A stretch of 64,000 nucleotides of DNA from an uncultured Pirellulales bacterium. GTDB taxonomy: Bacteria > Planctomycetota > Planctomycetia > Pirellulales > Thermoguttaceae. The position numbers and the translations under genes are program-made. The DNA lies in contig CALLPE010000010.1 of the NCBI GenBank assembly GCA_938015445.1, positions 1 to 64,000 on the forward strand, written 5' to 3'. How positions within the stretch are numbered: the stretch's first letter is position 1; every line of letters starts with the position of its first letter. Below are positions 27,401 through 35,538 of the stretch, piece by piece. The notes under the pieces were generated by a model that made no database searches, was not told where the DNA came from, and saw only the letters and a list, made by a program, of their open reading frames with translations.

Positions 27401-30400
27401 CTGTGCTGCTGGCGGCGTTCAGCGTGTTGCTGAGTCGGGCGACCAGCGAGAAAGATATAGCCGTGGGCACCATGGCGGCCAATCGGCCTCGGCCGGAGCT
27501 GGAGCCGTTGGTAGGATTCTTCGCCAACACGCTGGTGTTGCGGACCGACGTTTCCGACGATCCCAGCTTCCGCCAGTTGATCCGCCGTGTTCACCGCCTT
27601 GCGCTGGAGGCATACGACCACCAGCACATACCGTTCGACAAGTTGGTAGAGCTGCTGCCTACGCATCGTAACGCAGCTCAAGCCCCGCTATTCCAAACAG
27701 CCTTGGTGCTGGAGAACATGCCGTTACGAGTGCCTGCCGGGCTGGACTTGGAAATGACCCCAGTGCCGGTGGACAACGGCACGGCCAAGTACGATTTGGC
27801 CTTGCTTGTTTCCGAGCGTGGAGGACAGATCGTCGGCCAGGCCGAGTATCGCACGGCGCTGTTCAACCGTCGGACGGTGCGACGTTATCTCGATGCTCTG
27901 AGGTGCCTGCTGAGCGACGGGGTCGCCAATCCCGATACTGCTATCTCACGGCTGCGGCTGATGGACCCCGAGCAGCGGCGGCAGATTGTGGCGGGCTGGA
28001 CAGCCAACCGCACGGCGCAGCCGCCGCCGTACACGTTGCACGAGCTTTTCGAGGCACAAGCCGCTCGGCAGCCGCACAAAGCGGCAATCCGCCAAGACGG
28101 TCGCCAGTTGACATACGCGCAATTGAGCCGACTGTCCGATCGTGTGGCGCAGCGGTTGCTACAGTATGGCCTTCCCCAAGAACAAGCGGTCGGTGTTTGC
28201 GTTCCCCGCTCGGCCGCATTGGTGGCGGTGATGTTGGCAGTGATGAAGGCCGGCGGAGCGTATCTGCCGCTCGATCCGCGTCAACCACTAGCTCGGCTGG
28301 AACTGTTGATCGAAGACAGTTCCGCCCGGCTGGTCGTTGCCGACGACAATTTGCCTGATGAATTGGCCGCACGGCTTTCAGCCAGCGGGGCGACCGTGTT
28401 GCCGCTGAGCCAGTTGCTGGAGCAGGAGGCCGATTCGCGCCGGGCCGCATCGGCCGGCGCCGACAATGCACATAACGTTCCCTCGGCAGCCGCAAGCCCC
28501 GAAGCCGACCACGCTGCGCGCAGCGGTGCATACATTGGTGTGCACGGCGGCACGGACGGCCGCGTGCATAGTGGTGTGTACAGTGGTATGCACAGTAGTG
28601 TGTACAACGATATGCATAGCGGTATGCACAGTGGTGCACACAGCGGTCAGGCCCCCCAGCAGGCCGTGCAGGCCGAGCGGCTGGCGTACATCATGTATAC
28701 CTCTGGTTCGACGGGGCGTCCCAAGGGTGCGATGGTCGAGCATCGCGCGGCGGTCAACTTCGTTCGCGGTTTCAGCCAGCGCCTGGCGATAAAGCCCGAT
28801 GACCGGGTGCTGGCCTTCTTCTCGCCCAGCTCGGATGGGTCGTTGTCGGACGCTTTTTCGGCCCTGGCCAACGGGGCGTGTCTGATAATCGCCGACGATG
28901 GGACAATCCGCGAACCAGAAGCCCTGGAGCAACTGCTGATCGAAGAAGATGTGACCGTGGCCACGCTGACTCCGTCGGTGCTGGCTTTGCTCCGTCCGGA
29001 GCGTCTGCCTCGGCTGAGAACCGTCTGCTCGGTCGGCGAGCCGCTCTCGGCCGAGCTTGCCCGACGCTGGGCTAAAGGGCGACGGTTGTTCAACGGCTAC
29101 GGGCTGACGGAGACAGCCATCGGGCTGTCGCTTGCGCGGCTGAGCGGATCGGTGTGCGGCCGTCCTCCCATCGGCAAGCCCTTGGACAACGTGCATTTGT
29201 ATCTGCTCGACGAGCATCTTCAGCCGGTGCCGCCCGGATGGCCCGGTGAGATTTGCGTCGGCGGCGTGCAAGTGGGCCGTGGCTACTGGAATCGGCCGGA
29301 GCTGACCGCCGCCAGGTTCGTCCCCGATCCACTGCTGCAAACGCCCGGTGCGCGGATGTATCGCACGGGGGATTTGGGCCGGGCGTTATCCGACGGGAGC
29401 CTGGAGCTGCTCGGCCGCAGCGACCAACAGGTGAAGATACGCGGCTATCGGGTGGAGCTAGGCGAAATCGCCGCCGTGCTCGAAGAGCATCCCGCCGTAA
29501 CACAGGCGGCAGTCATTGTCCAGCAAGAAGACCCGGCCATGCCGCGTCTGGTGGCCTACGTGGCCGCGCGTCCGGAGCACGCCCGTGCGGAACGTGCGAC
29601 AACAGCCCATGGTACCGCTGGCACCAGCGACGGAGGCAGTCCCGCGAGTTCCCGCCCAGAGCTTTCGCGGACGCTATTGGCCTACCTGCGCGGTCGGCTG
29701 CCCTCTTACATGGTGCCGACGGCCGTGGTTGTGCTCGATGCCCTTCCTTTTACTTCGCAGGGTAAGCTGGATCGCAACGCACTGCCTCCAGCAGATGGTC
29801 GGGTAGTCGCTGGTGCCGGCCAGCTTCCGCGCACCGAAAACGAACGACTGATTGCCCAGCTCTGGGAAGAATTGCTTCGTGTCCCAGCGGTGACGGTGCG
29901 CGACGACTTCTTCGAGCTTGGAGGCCACTCGCTGCTGGCGGTGCGCATGATGGGCGAGATCGAGCGCCGCACTGGGCGTCGCTTGCCGCTGGCCGCGCTT
30001 TTCCAGGAGCCGACCGTGGAGCATTTGGCGCAGATGCTGGAGCAGCCGTACAGCGTGGGACAATCGGTTATCGTGCCTCTGGCTACCATGGGCAAGGGAA
30101 CACCGCTGTTTTGTTTTCATCCAGCCGGTGGCACCGTATTTTGCTATCGGGCATTGGCATCGCATCTGGGCGAAGACCGTCCGGTGTACGGGGTCCAAGC
30201 CGTGGGGGTGGATGGTCTGGCCGAGCCATTCCGACGCATCGACGAGATGGTCCGCTGCTATGCCGAGGCCATCCGCAGCGTACAGCCCCAAGGACCGTAC
30301 CTGCTTGCCGGATGGTCGCTGGGGGGAAATCTGGCCATGGAAACCGCCCGCCGGCTGATCGACCAGGGCCAGCAAATTGCGCTATTGGCCCTGTTCGATA

Positions 30401-30909
30401 CTGCGGCCTTGTACGAAGACCGCGCGCCTCAGCAATCCGAGTTTTTGCCCATGCTTATGGCTCTGTTCCCCGACGAGGAGAACCTCCCCCTGGAAAAACT
30501 ACAACAGATGACCGCTGAAGAGCAGTTGGCATTTTTCCTCCGCCGAGCGGCGCAGGGCGATATAGTGGCCGATGGCGACCCAGCGGCCGGCCAGCACGTG
30601 TTCCAGGTATTTCGGCGCAACATGGAAGCAATGTTGCAGTATCGGCAGAAGCCGTATCCGGGCGAAGTCACGCTGTTTTTGGCCGAGCATCAGAACGACT
30701 GGTTCGGTTCCAGCCGAGACCCACTGCTCGGTTGGGGGCGTTGGGCGCAGGGCGGCGTGGAAGTTCATCACATCGCGGCCAGCCATATTCGCATGGTGCT
30801 CGAACCAGCGGTGCGGGAGCTGGCGGGAAAACTTCGCCAGTGTCTGCTCCGCGCCGAGCGGCGGCAGCCGGCGGCCAGTGGGTCGGTTTACGACAGCGTC
30901 CGATCGTAA
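24472..30909 (+). CDS. Hybrid FAAL-NRPS: FAAL-ACP-C-A-PCP-TE lipo-amino-acid synthetase
   Basis: 2145 residues, ATG 24472, ribosome binding site weak. Domains: fatty acyl-AMP ligase at about 20-600 (LQYTSGSTGVPRG near 190, WLPPYHDMGLVGG); ACP with FALGGQSLQ (attachment Ser654); condensation domain at about 735-1170 with the active HHIIVDG near 862-868; adenylation domain at about 1185-1790 (IMYTSGSTGRPKG near 1408, NGYGLTETAI, K in SQGKLDR); PCP with FELGGHSLL (Ser1820); type I thioesterase with GWSLGG (Ser1949). The logic is to activate a fatty acid, couple it to one amino acid, and release by hydrolysis, transfer or cyclisation. Reading the pocket by alignment to GrsA gives D-G-S-T-C-V-G-I-G-K, which I cannot assign. 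A His/Ser/Gly repeat (about 1364-1392) is inserted before core motif A3. The stop overlaps the end of the convergent U32 gene. Confidence 0.95.
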   Translation: MSIELQFLSGSAATPADCPPLPPRRLSTLVDIAGWRAECQPADIAFTFLSDGEQQEAHLSYAALDRRARAIAAELTARRARGQRVLVVFDPGLEYSAAIFGCLYAGAVAVPVYPPDPFRAHNTLPRLQAIVDDARARLVLTSAEMARWAASVAGALGRAEVIAAESIPSEAAEQWKPPTLRPDDIALLQYTSGSTGVPRGVIITHANLMHNLAALHRVDMPGAVAVCWLPPYHDMGLVGGIMLPVHSGRQVVLLSPLSFVQRPVRWLQAIARYGARTSAAPNFGYELCIRKVDPQQCQGLDLSCWLVAISGAEPVRAETIERFSAKFAPYGFRRQAFFPAYGMAESTLLISCGTRGDGPLVCSFSAAALGQDRVQEAEPTDSHACKAVGCGKPLPDGELLIVDPRTRRPLPPGQVGEIWVRSPSVAVGYWNRPEETQQVFHATLADEINGGQPQSSGPDNAASRQYLRTGDLGFVHDGQLFVTGRLKEVIILGGRKYYPQDIELVAERAHPALKPGGGAAFSVEVDNCEQLVVVHELLRPRRYNLDEVLQQVRAEVAAQFDTVPYAIVLIPAGTLPKTSSGKTRRRSCREMFLKGRLTVLAQWRRGAAGPEVCSEPEGPPRTAFQSILGELWCEVLGLPAVRLSDDFFALGGQSLQASQLAARIQERFGVEVPLRAVFEHPRLADMAQWIEGAVAGSAAAAGAQSASSPAASASRPLSQPLRSVAAEAPSVLSSAEQRLWFFDQLQPNHPFYNMPVAVRLKGPLNISALRRALEHLVQRHEALRTCYPADFGRPARKVLDGVEVPFEQIDLGGWTAPQREKLLRRILGERGRDTFDLAHGPLLRCLLIRLAPEEHVLLLAMHHIIVDGWSLGVILREWALLYQGFCAGRPVSLPPLALQYSDYACWEQRTLEAAIARHFPYWQEKLTPLPPILELPADRPRPTQQSFEGAWLGFALGEELSAAIRGLAHSEHTTLLPVLLAAFSVLLSRATSEKDIAVGTMAANRPRPELEPLVGFFANTLVLRTDVSDDPSFRQLIRRVHRLALEAYDHQHIPFDKLVELLPTHRNAAQAPLFQTALVLENMPLRVPAGLDLEMTPVPVDNGTAKYDLALLVSERGGQIVGQAEYRTALFNRRTVRRYLDALRCLLSDGVANPDTAISRLRLMDPEQRRQIVAGWTANRTAQPPPYTLHELFEAQAARQPHKAAIRQDGRQLTYAQLSRLSDRVAQRLLQYGLPQEQAVGVCVPRSAALVAVMLAVMKAGGAYLPLDPRQPLARLELLIEDSSARLVVADDNLPDELAARLSASGATVLPLSQLLEQEADSRRAASAGADNAHNVPSAAASPEADHAARSGAYIGVHGGTDGRVHSGVYSGMHSSVYNDMHSGMHSGAHSGQAPQQAVQAERLAYIMYTSGSTGRPKGAMVEHRAAVNFVRGFSQRLAIKPDDRVLAFFSPSSDGSLSDAFSALANGACLIIADDGTIREPEALEQLLIEEDVTVATLTPSVLALLRPERLPRLRTVCSVGEPLSAELARRWAKGRRLFNGYGLTETAIGLSLARLSGSVCGRPPIGKPLDNVHLYLLDEHLQPVPPGWPGEICVGGVQVGRGYWNRPELTAARFVPDPLLQTPGARMYRTGDLGRALSDGSLELLGRSDQQVKIRGYRVELGEIAAVLEEHPAVTQAAVIVQQEDPAMPRLVAYVAARPEHARAERATTAHGTAGTSDGGSPASSRPELSRTLLAYLRGRLPSYMVPTAVVVLDALPFTSQGKLDRNALPPADGRVVAGAGQLPRTENERLIAQLWEELLRVPAVTVRDDFFELGGHSLLAVRMMGEIERRTGRRLPLAALFQEPTVEHLAQMLEQPYSVGQSVIVPLATMGKGTPLFCFHPAGGTVFCYRALASHLGEDRPVYGVQAVGVDGLAEPFRRIDEMVRCYAEAIRSVQPQGPYLLAGWSLGGNLAMETARRLIDQGQQIALLALFDTAALYEDRAPQQSEFLPMLMALFPDEENLPLEKLQQMTAEEQLAFFLRRAAQGDIVADGDPAAGQHVFQVFRRNMEAMLQYRQKPYPGEVTLFLAEHQNDWFGSSRDPLLGWGRWAQGGVEVHHIAASHIRMVLEPAVRELAGKLRQCLLRAERRQPAASGSVYDSVRS
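28561..28647 (+). repeat. In-frame 12-bp repeats within the adenylation domain
   Basis: Roughly seven 12-bp units of the form (G/A)TG(C/T)A(C/T)AGTGGT encode (V/M)(H/Y)S(G/S), for example VHSG, VYSG, MHSS, MHSG and AHSG. The array makes a flexible insert ending about 16 residues before the A3 phosphate-binding motif. Confidence 0.9.
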
Positions 30910-33095
30910 TTGAAGCGGAACGTACGGAAGTGCGGCAGGGGCACGTCGAACCATTCGCCGACCGGGTCGGGCGAGCCCACCAGGTCGACCACCAGATGCT
31001 GCACGCGGATGCGCTGGTTGGTGCATCCGCGCAGATCGAAAGGCTCTACCGGCCGAAAGACCCACAACCCCCGCTCGCGCCGCGGTGTGATGCGCACGCC
31101 CCGGCGATCCTCGAACACGCGGCCTTCGGCTTCGTCCGGCAGTCCGACGCGGGTGATCATCAACGGCGGGCGCCCGAACACCACCAGCGAACAGGGGACG
31201 GGACAGTGGGCTGTCAGCTCTTCCAACTGCCGACGGTCGGCCTCGAGCGACAAAGTTACCGAGCGGATGCCGTGTTCCATCATCACCCGGGCCGCAAGCG
31301 AATTGAGCACCGGCAATCCAGGGCCGCTTTCCATCCTCACGCCCGCCTGTTTCGCCAGCCGCCAACCGCCCCAACTGTTGACTTCGACCGACAACCGCGC
31401 CGCCTTGCACTCGCGCAGCAACCGCTGGATGTTGCCGATTTCGTCCTCGAAGAACACCTGCGGCAGGGCGACCGTCAGCGGCACCCCGTTGCAGGCTTCC
31501 AGTATCGGCCCTAATCGTCCGGCTGAAAGCCCCTCGACGATCACTCCCGAAGGCTGCACGTTGCGGAGGAACTTGGCGACCATGCCGGCTTCCAAGCGCG
31601 CCCGTGTAGGAGGATCCCCCAAATGCTTGCGGTTGGCTTCGGCCCGATCGGTTTTTTCCAACACGGCGCGAACTTCATCAGGCAGGTCGATGCGCACGGT
31701 TTGATCGGCCCCTTTGCGCGACTGGCGGATGGCGGCTGCGATCCGGTCCACCAGGGCGTTGGCCGCCCGGGGGACGAGCAAGAAGTCGGTATGGCCGCTG
31801 GAAAGCTTGCCGGGCCGATGTCCTTCGATGGTCTGCGCCTGGAGGCGCTCGAACAACTGTGCAATGGACACCGCCTTGTGCGGCCGGTGGACAACGCTTT
31901 TGGTCACGGGCCACTCGGCAGTCTGTCCCCCGCAAGTGCAGCGGACGGTTATGTTCCGTGGTCCCACTTCCACTTCCAAGTCATAGGTGTCCAGCTTGGT
32001 TGCAGCCGCGTGCGGCTGTTCGATTTGCTGTGGGTGCTGTTGTTGCTGTAATTGCTGTAATTGCTCTGGTTGCTGTTGCTGTGGTTGCTGCTGTTGATCT
32101 TGGGCATCTTGCTGTTGCGGCTGGTTGGGCAAGGCGTGCTGCTGGCCGCCGGCGGTGGTTTCTGCCGCCGGACGGCCGAAGGTGCCGGTCAACCGATCGC
32201 GTTGGCCGTCCAGATAGGCGCAGGTCATTTCCCGGCCGCTGTAGTCGCCGAGCCGGTCGGCTTCCTTCCGCAACAATTGCAGATCTCCGCCCGATAGTGC
32301 TTGCCGGTAGAGTGCCACCGCCTGTCGCACCCAGGCGGAGTTCTTCAGTCGGCCTTCGATTTTCAGGGCCGTCACGCCGGCGGCGGCGATTTCCTGCAAA
32401 CGCTCTACAGCGGCCAAGTCGCGCATCGACAGCGGCGTGCCGCTTTGGCGGTTATCGATCGTCCAGGGGACACGGCACGGGCTGGTACACATGCCGCGGT
32501 TGGCGCTGCGTCCGCCCACCCAACTCGACAACAGGCACCGCCCCGAAATGCAAAAACACAGCGCGCCTTGAGCGAACACTTCGGTCTGCACGCCGCTGGC
32601 CGAGGCAGCGGCAATCTCGCCTAGCGACATCTCGCGCGCAAGCACCACGCGCGCAGCACCTAGGCTGCCGGCAGCGGCCACGTCGGCGCTATTGGCCATG
32701 CAGGTCTGCGTACTGAAGTGCAAGGGCACTTGGGGATAGTACGGCTTGAGGGCCAACACGGCCGCATCGCGCACCAGCACGGCATCGACGCCACAGCGAC
32801 GGGCCAATTCTAGGATGCGCGCCGCTTGTCCCAGGTCGCGCTCGCTCAGATCGGTGTTCAGCGTCAAGTACACGCGCACGCCACGCGCGTGGGCCGCTTC
32901 TACCGCGCGCACCAGTTCATCCGCAGTGAAGTTCTTCGCCCGGCGGCGCGCGTTCAGCGTCCGCAGGCCGCAATACACGGCGTCTGCGCCGGCCTCGATG
33001 GCCGCTTGCATGCACTCCCAATCGCCGGCCGGGGCCAGCAACTCGAGCCTACCGGACAGATTGTCCCGCTCGCTCATGTGCCCAGCATCGCTCAT
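30888..33095 (-). CDS. Peptidase U32-family protein (RlhA-like) with poly-Gln insert
   Basis: 735 residues; ATG 33095 follows AAAGGA at a good distance, and ATG 33077 is an alternative. The N-terminal TIM-barrel is typical of U32: ELLAPAGDWECMQAAIEAGA, DAVYCGLRTLNARRRAKNFT. The U32 signature is VFAQGALCFCISGRCLLSS near residue 170, with further cysteines in RGMCTSPCR; this cluster is thought to bind iron-sulfur. Length and domain order match RlhA-like members, known for 23S rRNA hydroxylation at C2501 in E. coli; other U32 proteins act in ubiquinone synthesis or as collagenases. A Gln-rich stretch (about 317-360) sits between the barrel and the C-terminal region. The last 22 bases overlap the NRPS gene on the other strand. 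Confidence 0.9.
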   Translation of the reverse strand: MSDAGHMSERDNLSGRLELLAPAGDWECMQAAIEAGADAVYCGLRTLNARRRAKNFTADELVRAVEAAHARGVRVYLTLNTDLSERDLGQAARILELARRCGVDAVLVRDAAVLALKPYYPQVPLHFSTQTCMANSADVAAAGSLGAARVVLAREMSLGEIAAASASGVQTEVFAQGALCFCISGRCLLSSWVGGRSANRGMCTSPCRVPWTIDNRQSGTPLSMRDLAAVERLQEIAAAGVTALKIEGRLKNSAWVRQAVALYRQALSGGDLQLLRKEADRLGDYSGREMTCAYLDGQRDRLTGTFGRPAAETTAGGQQHALPNQPQQQDAQDQQQQPQQQQPEQLQQLQQQQHPQQIEQPHAAATKLDTYDLEVEVGPRNITVRCTCGGQTAEWPVTKSVVHRPHKAVSIAQLFERLQAQTIEGHRPGKLSSGHTDFLLVPRAANALVDRIAAAIRQSRKGADQTVRIDLPDEVRAVLEKTDRAEANRKHLGDPPTRARLEAGMVAKFLRNVQPSGVIVEGLSAGRLGPILEACNGVPLTVALPQVFFEDEIGNIQRLLRECKAARLSVEVNSWGGWRLAKQAGVRMESGPGLPVLNSLAARVMMEHGIRSVTLSLEADRRQLEELTAHCPVPCSLVVFGRPPLMITRVGLPDEAEGRVFEDRRGVRITPRRERGLWVFRPVEPFDLRGCTNQRIRVQHLVVDLVGSPDPVGEWFDVPLPHFRTFRFNYDRTLS
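32014..32145 (-). repeat. Poly-glutamine coding tract in the U32 gene
   Basis: Dense CAG/CAA codons on the minus strand encode a segment dominated by Gln with Pro, Leu and His (for example DQQQQPQQQQPEQLQQLQQ). It is flanked by normal sequence of the gene and keeps the frame. Confidence 0.92.
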
Positions 33096-33278
33096 CTGCT
33101 CGAAATCCTTTAATCCACCGACGCCCGAAGAATGCGGTGCCGCAGCAACAGCTTCGTCTCTTATCTGCCGATATGGGCGGCACTATCTCGGTACACCCGT
33201 CCCACTAGCACAGCAGCTCTACGATAGACAACCGCTCCGCCGGCGGCTTGCGACTCGGGATTTACGCTGCCCGATGTT

Positions 33279-33313
33279 ATCAAATTATCAGATTATTCAA
33301 ATCATCAAATTAT
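33279..33313. repeat. AT-rich ATCAAATTAT direct repeats
   Basis: ATCAAATTAT at 33279 and 33304 with degenerate ATCAGATTATTCAAATC between. It is a very AT-rich island in a GC-rich region, within the 278-base gap upstream of the U32 gene. It could be promoter-associated or just another local duplication. Confidence 0.7.
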
Positions 33314-33373
33314 ACGGACTGCCGAGCGCGTGAACTTACTGCGCCGGTCAGACTCTTTGCCCGGCCGGCTGGC

Positions 33374-34789
33374 TCATTGGCTCAATAGCACGAAGAAGCC
33401 GCTGGCCGGTTCGCCCCTGGGTTGGATTGCGCTAGTGGAACAGAATCCATCTTCGGCCTTGCTGCTGGCCGTGCCGCCGGCCAGGATGCGCATTTTGCCG
33501 TCGATCCATCGGGCGTCGATCGCGTGGGTAGTTCCGCCGGCTTGAAAGCGGGTGCATAGCAAGCGATTGCGAAAATCGTTGCCCATCAGCAGCAAGTAGC
33601 TTCCGCCGGTGTAATCGCCCGTTTCGGCAGGCAGTAGCGAGATGGGCAGCCCTGCCGGTGCCGTGCCGCCCAGCAGCAGATTTCCTTTTTCGTCGGCCGC
33701 TACCGCGCCGCCTTTTACCCGTGCCGCGTTGGCCCGGCCGCTCTCTAGCCGACCGCAAAACTGCTGCAAACGCAGCAGTTTTCCGGTTCCCGGCTCGTAA
33801 CAGGCAAACAGCGCTTTGTGCTCGGCGCGACTATTGTGGAAGCTATGATACTGATCCGCCTTGGGCATCAACTGACCCACCGGCGACCATTGTCCATCGA
33901 CCAATTGGGGATGATAGCGGAAGATGTGGTTTCCGCCGGCGCACTCGAAGGCACAGTACAACAGGCCATCGCGGCCAATCGAGCAGCGGTAGCCCCGGGT
34001 ATCGGCCATGTTGTTAGTGGGCTTGTTGATGAACTGCGGGGCATCGGTGTCCGTGGACCAATCGTACAGCGTGTATTTCACTTCCCCGCTGTACCAGTAG
34101 CCGCGCACGTAGGCGATCTGCACCGGCTGCCGCCTGGTGCCGTCGTGAGCGCTGGCCTGCCGCCATCCGATGATGACCACGGTCTGCGACTGACCGTCGA
34201 TCGATACGTCGCAGGTGTTGCGATGTCCGGCGAACCGTCCCACCTGTTTGCCTTGCGGGTCGAGGACGAAAATCGTTCCGCTGCCGGTGAGCGTATCTTG
34301 CTGCGGATTGTCGTATCGCAGCGCTGCGCAGTGGCCGTCGGTAGATGCGTCGATCCTGGAGCACGGGCCGCCGAGATCGAACTGCCATAGCCGGTTCCCG
34401 CCCGGATCGAGTTTCACCGCTCCGGCGGAGGTAGCCACATAGATATTGTCTTTTCCGTCGATGGCCATATCGGCAGCCAGGCCGGGCAGCGGAATGGAGG
34501 CCAGCAACTTCTTCCCATCAGGCGAAAGCCGCAACACCCGACCCTGGGGTTTCTCTCCCCCTTTATCGTCGTTACCGAACCATGGCCCGTCGCTGATGTT
34601 GGCGGCCAGCACCAGCGAGCCGTCGGACCGAATGGCCACGCCCACCACCGAATCGCCCGTGCGCCCGACTAGCGAAGCGCTCACAATCTGCCATTGCTGG
34701 GCCGCTGTGTTGGTGGTCGTCGACAATGCTCCAACAGCCACCGCAACAAGCAACCATAAACTAGAGCGAAAGTGTCTGCGAGGTTTCAT
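33374..34789 (-). CDS. Exported propeller-like protein of unknown function
   Basis: 471 residues; ATG 34789 has GGAG 9 bases upstream. Residues 1-30 are a signal peptide (SSLWLLVAVAVGALSTTTNTAA). The mature chain has repeated beta-propeller-style strands, as in NHL or SMP-30-like proteins: GRVLRLSPDGKKLLASIPLP, DMAIDGKDNIYVATSAGAVKLDPGGNRLWQF, SIGRDGLLYCAFECAGGNH, VAADEKGNLLLGG. Such proteins often are binding scaffolds or lactonase-like enzymes, but no catalytic residues can be assigned here. It is transcribed toward the U32 gene with a 278-base gap. Confidence 0.82.
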   Translation of the reverse strand: MKPRRHFRSSLWLLVAVAVGALSTTTNTAAQQWQIVSASLVGRTGDSVVGVAIRSDGSLVLAANISDGPWFGNDDKGGEKPQGRVLRLSPDGKKLLASIPLPGLAADMAIDGKDNIYVATSAGAVKLDPGGNRLWQFDLGGPCSRIDASTDGHCAALRYDNPQQDTLTGSGTIFVLDPQGKQVGRFAGHRNTCDVSIDGQSQTVVIIGWRQASAHDGTRRQPVQIAYVRGYWYSGEVKYTLYDWSTDTDAPQFINKPTNNMADTRGYRCSIGRDGLLYCAFECAGGNHIFRYHPQLVDGQWSPVGQLMPKADQYHSFHNSRAEHKALFACYEPGTGKLLRLQQFCGRLESGRANAARVKGGAVAADEKGNLLLGGTAPAGLPISLLPAETGDYTGGSYLLLMGNDFRNRLLCTRFQAGGTTHAIDARWIDGKMRILAGGTASSKAEDGFCSTSAIQPRGEPASGFFVLLSQ

Positions 34790-35538
34790 CAGTGCTGCTC
34801 CACAGTGAAGCGAAAGCGTGCGCCAGTTTACATCAAAGCTGCGCGACGATAGTCCGTTGGTCCTGCTCCATGATATTCCATCGAGGCCGCTCCATCATAG
34901 TGCATCAATGCCGCTTCGCGTTAGGGAAACTCGCACGGCGAAGTCGCATCGCCAAAACTGATGCACTTTGATGCCGAGGACTTTGCTGCGAACACATCGC
35001 CGGCTGGCAAAAGGCACCACAGCCCTTGTTCGACAACGGCAGTTGGTTTTCCGGGGGTAAGGGTTGCCCGGTCGGCGCTTGCACGTGGGCGTGTGCCAGC
35101 AGTCACCACCAGCCGGCCACAAACAAATCAGCCACTGGCCCACACCGAGCAAAATTACAACCCGGCGCGTCCTCCGGCAAGCCCGGCGAAGGCTAGCGTT
35201 CACCCACCGTCGGGCTAAACGGGAACATATAGGAACATATACCAAAGGCCGAAACTTCGGCGGACTTTGGATTTGAACGGGCGGCGCCAGGCAGGTAGCA
35301 TCATCGGACGATAACCCAGCAGTACTGGCACCTAACGCGCCACCATCGGAGCTATACATATCTGCGATTATCGGGCCGGGGATTTTTGCAGCATACTCGG
35401 CTGGCTTTATTTCGCGTTCTTTGGCGATTAAACTGTAGAATGAATGCTTATCGCAAAGCGGTTCTCGTCGCTACCGGAACAGAGTTAAAATAGGTAAGCT
35501 GGCTGCCGTCTGATGGCGGCTTCGACGGAGGCAATAGC
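34790..35538. other. Long intergenic gap with repeats and a hairpin
   Basis: 749 bases between two divergent exported-protein genes. Open frames exist but none has a convincing start or protein pattern. Visible structure: a 24-bp direct repeat GCTCCAT(G/C)ATA at 34865 and 34889; GGAACATAT at 35222 and 35232; and an imperfect hairpin CCAAAG-GCCGAA-AC-TTCGGC-GGA-CTTTGG at 35242-35270. Promoters for both flanking genes are expected here. GGAGG just before the right end is the ribosome binding site of the next gene. Confidence 0.6.
34865..34912. repeat. Two-copy 24-bp direct repeat
   Basis: GCTCCAT(G/C)ATA(T/G)T(C/G)CATC(G/A)A(G/T)G(C)C occurs at 34865 and 34889. Confidence 0.8.

Noticed and set aside
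34895-35359. Minus-strand gene in the 749-base gap
   Set aside because: The translation is Arg/Cys-rich with no hydrophobic core or motif and no start signal; it looks like a chance open frame.
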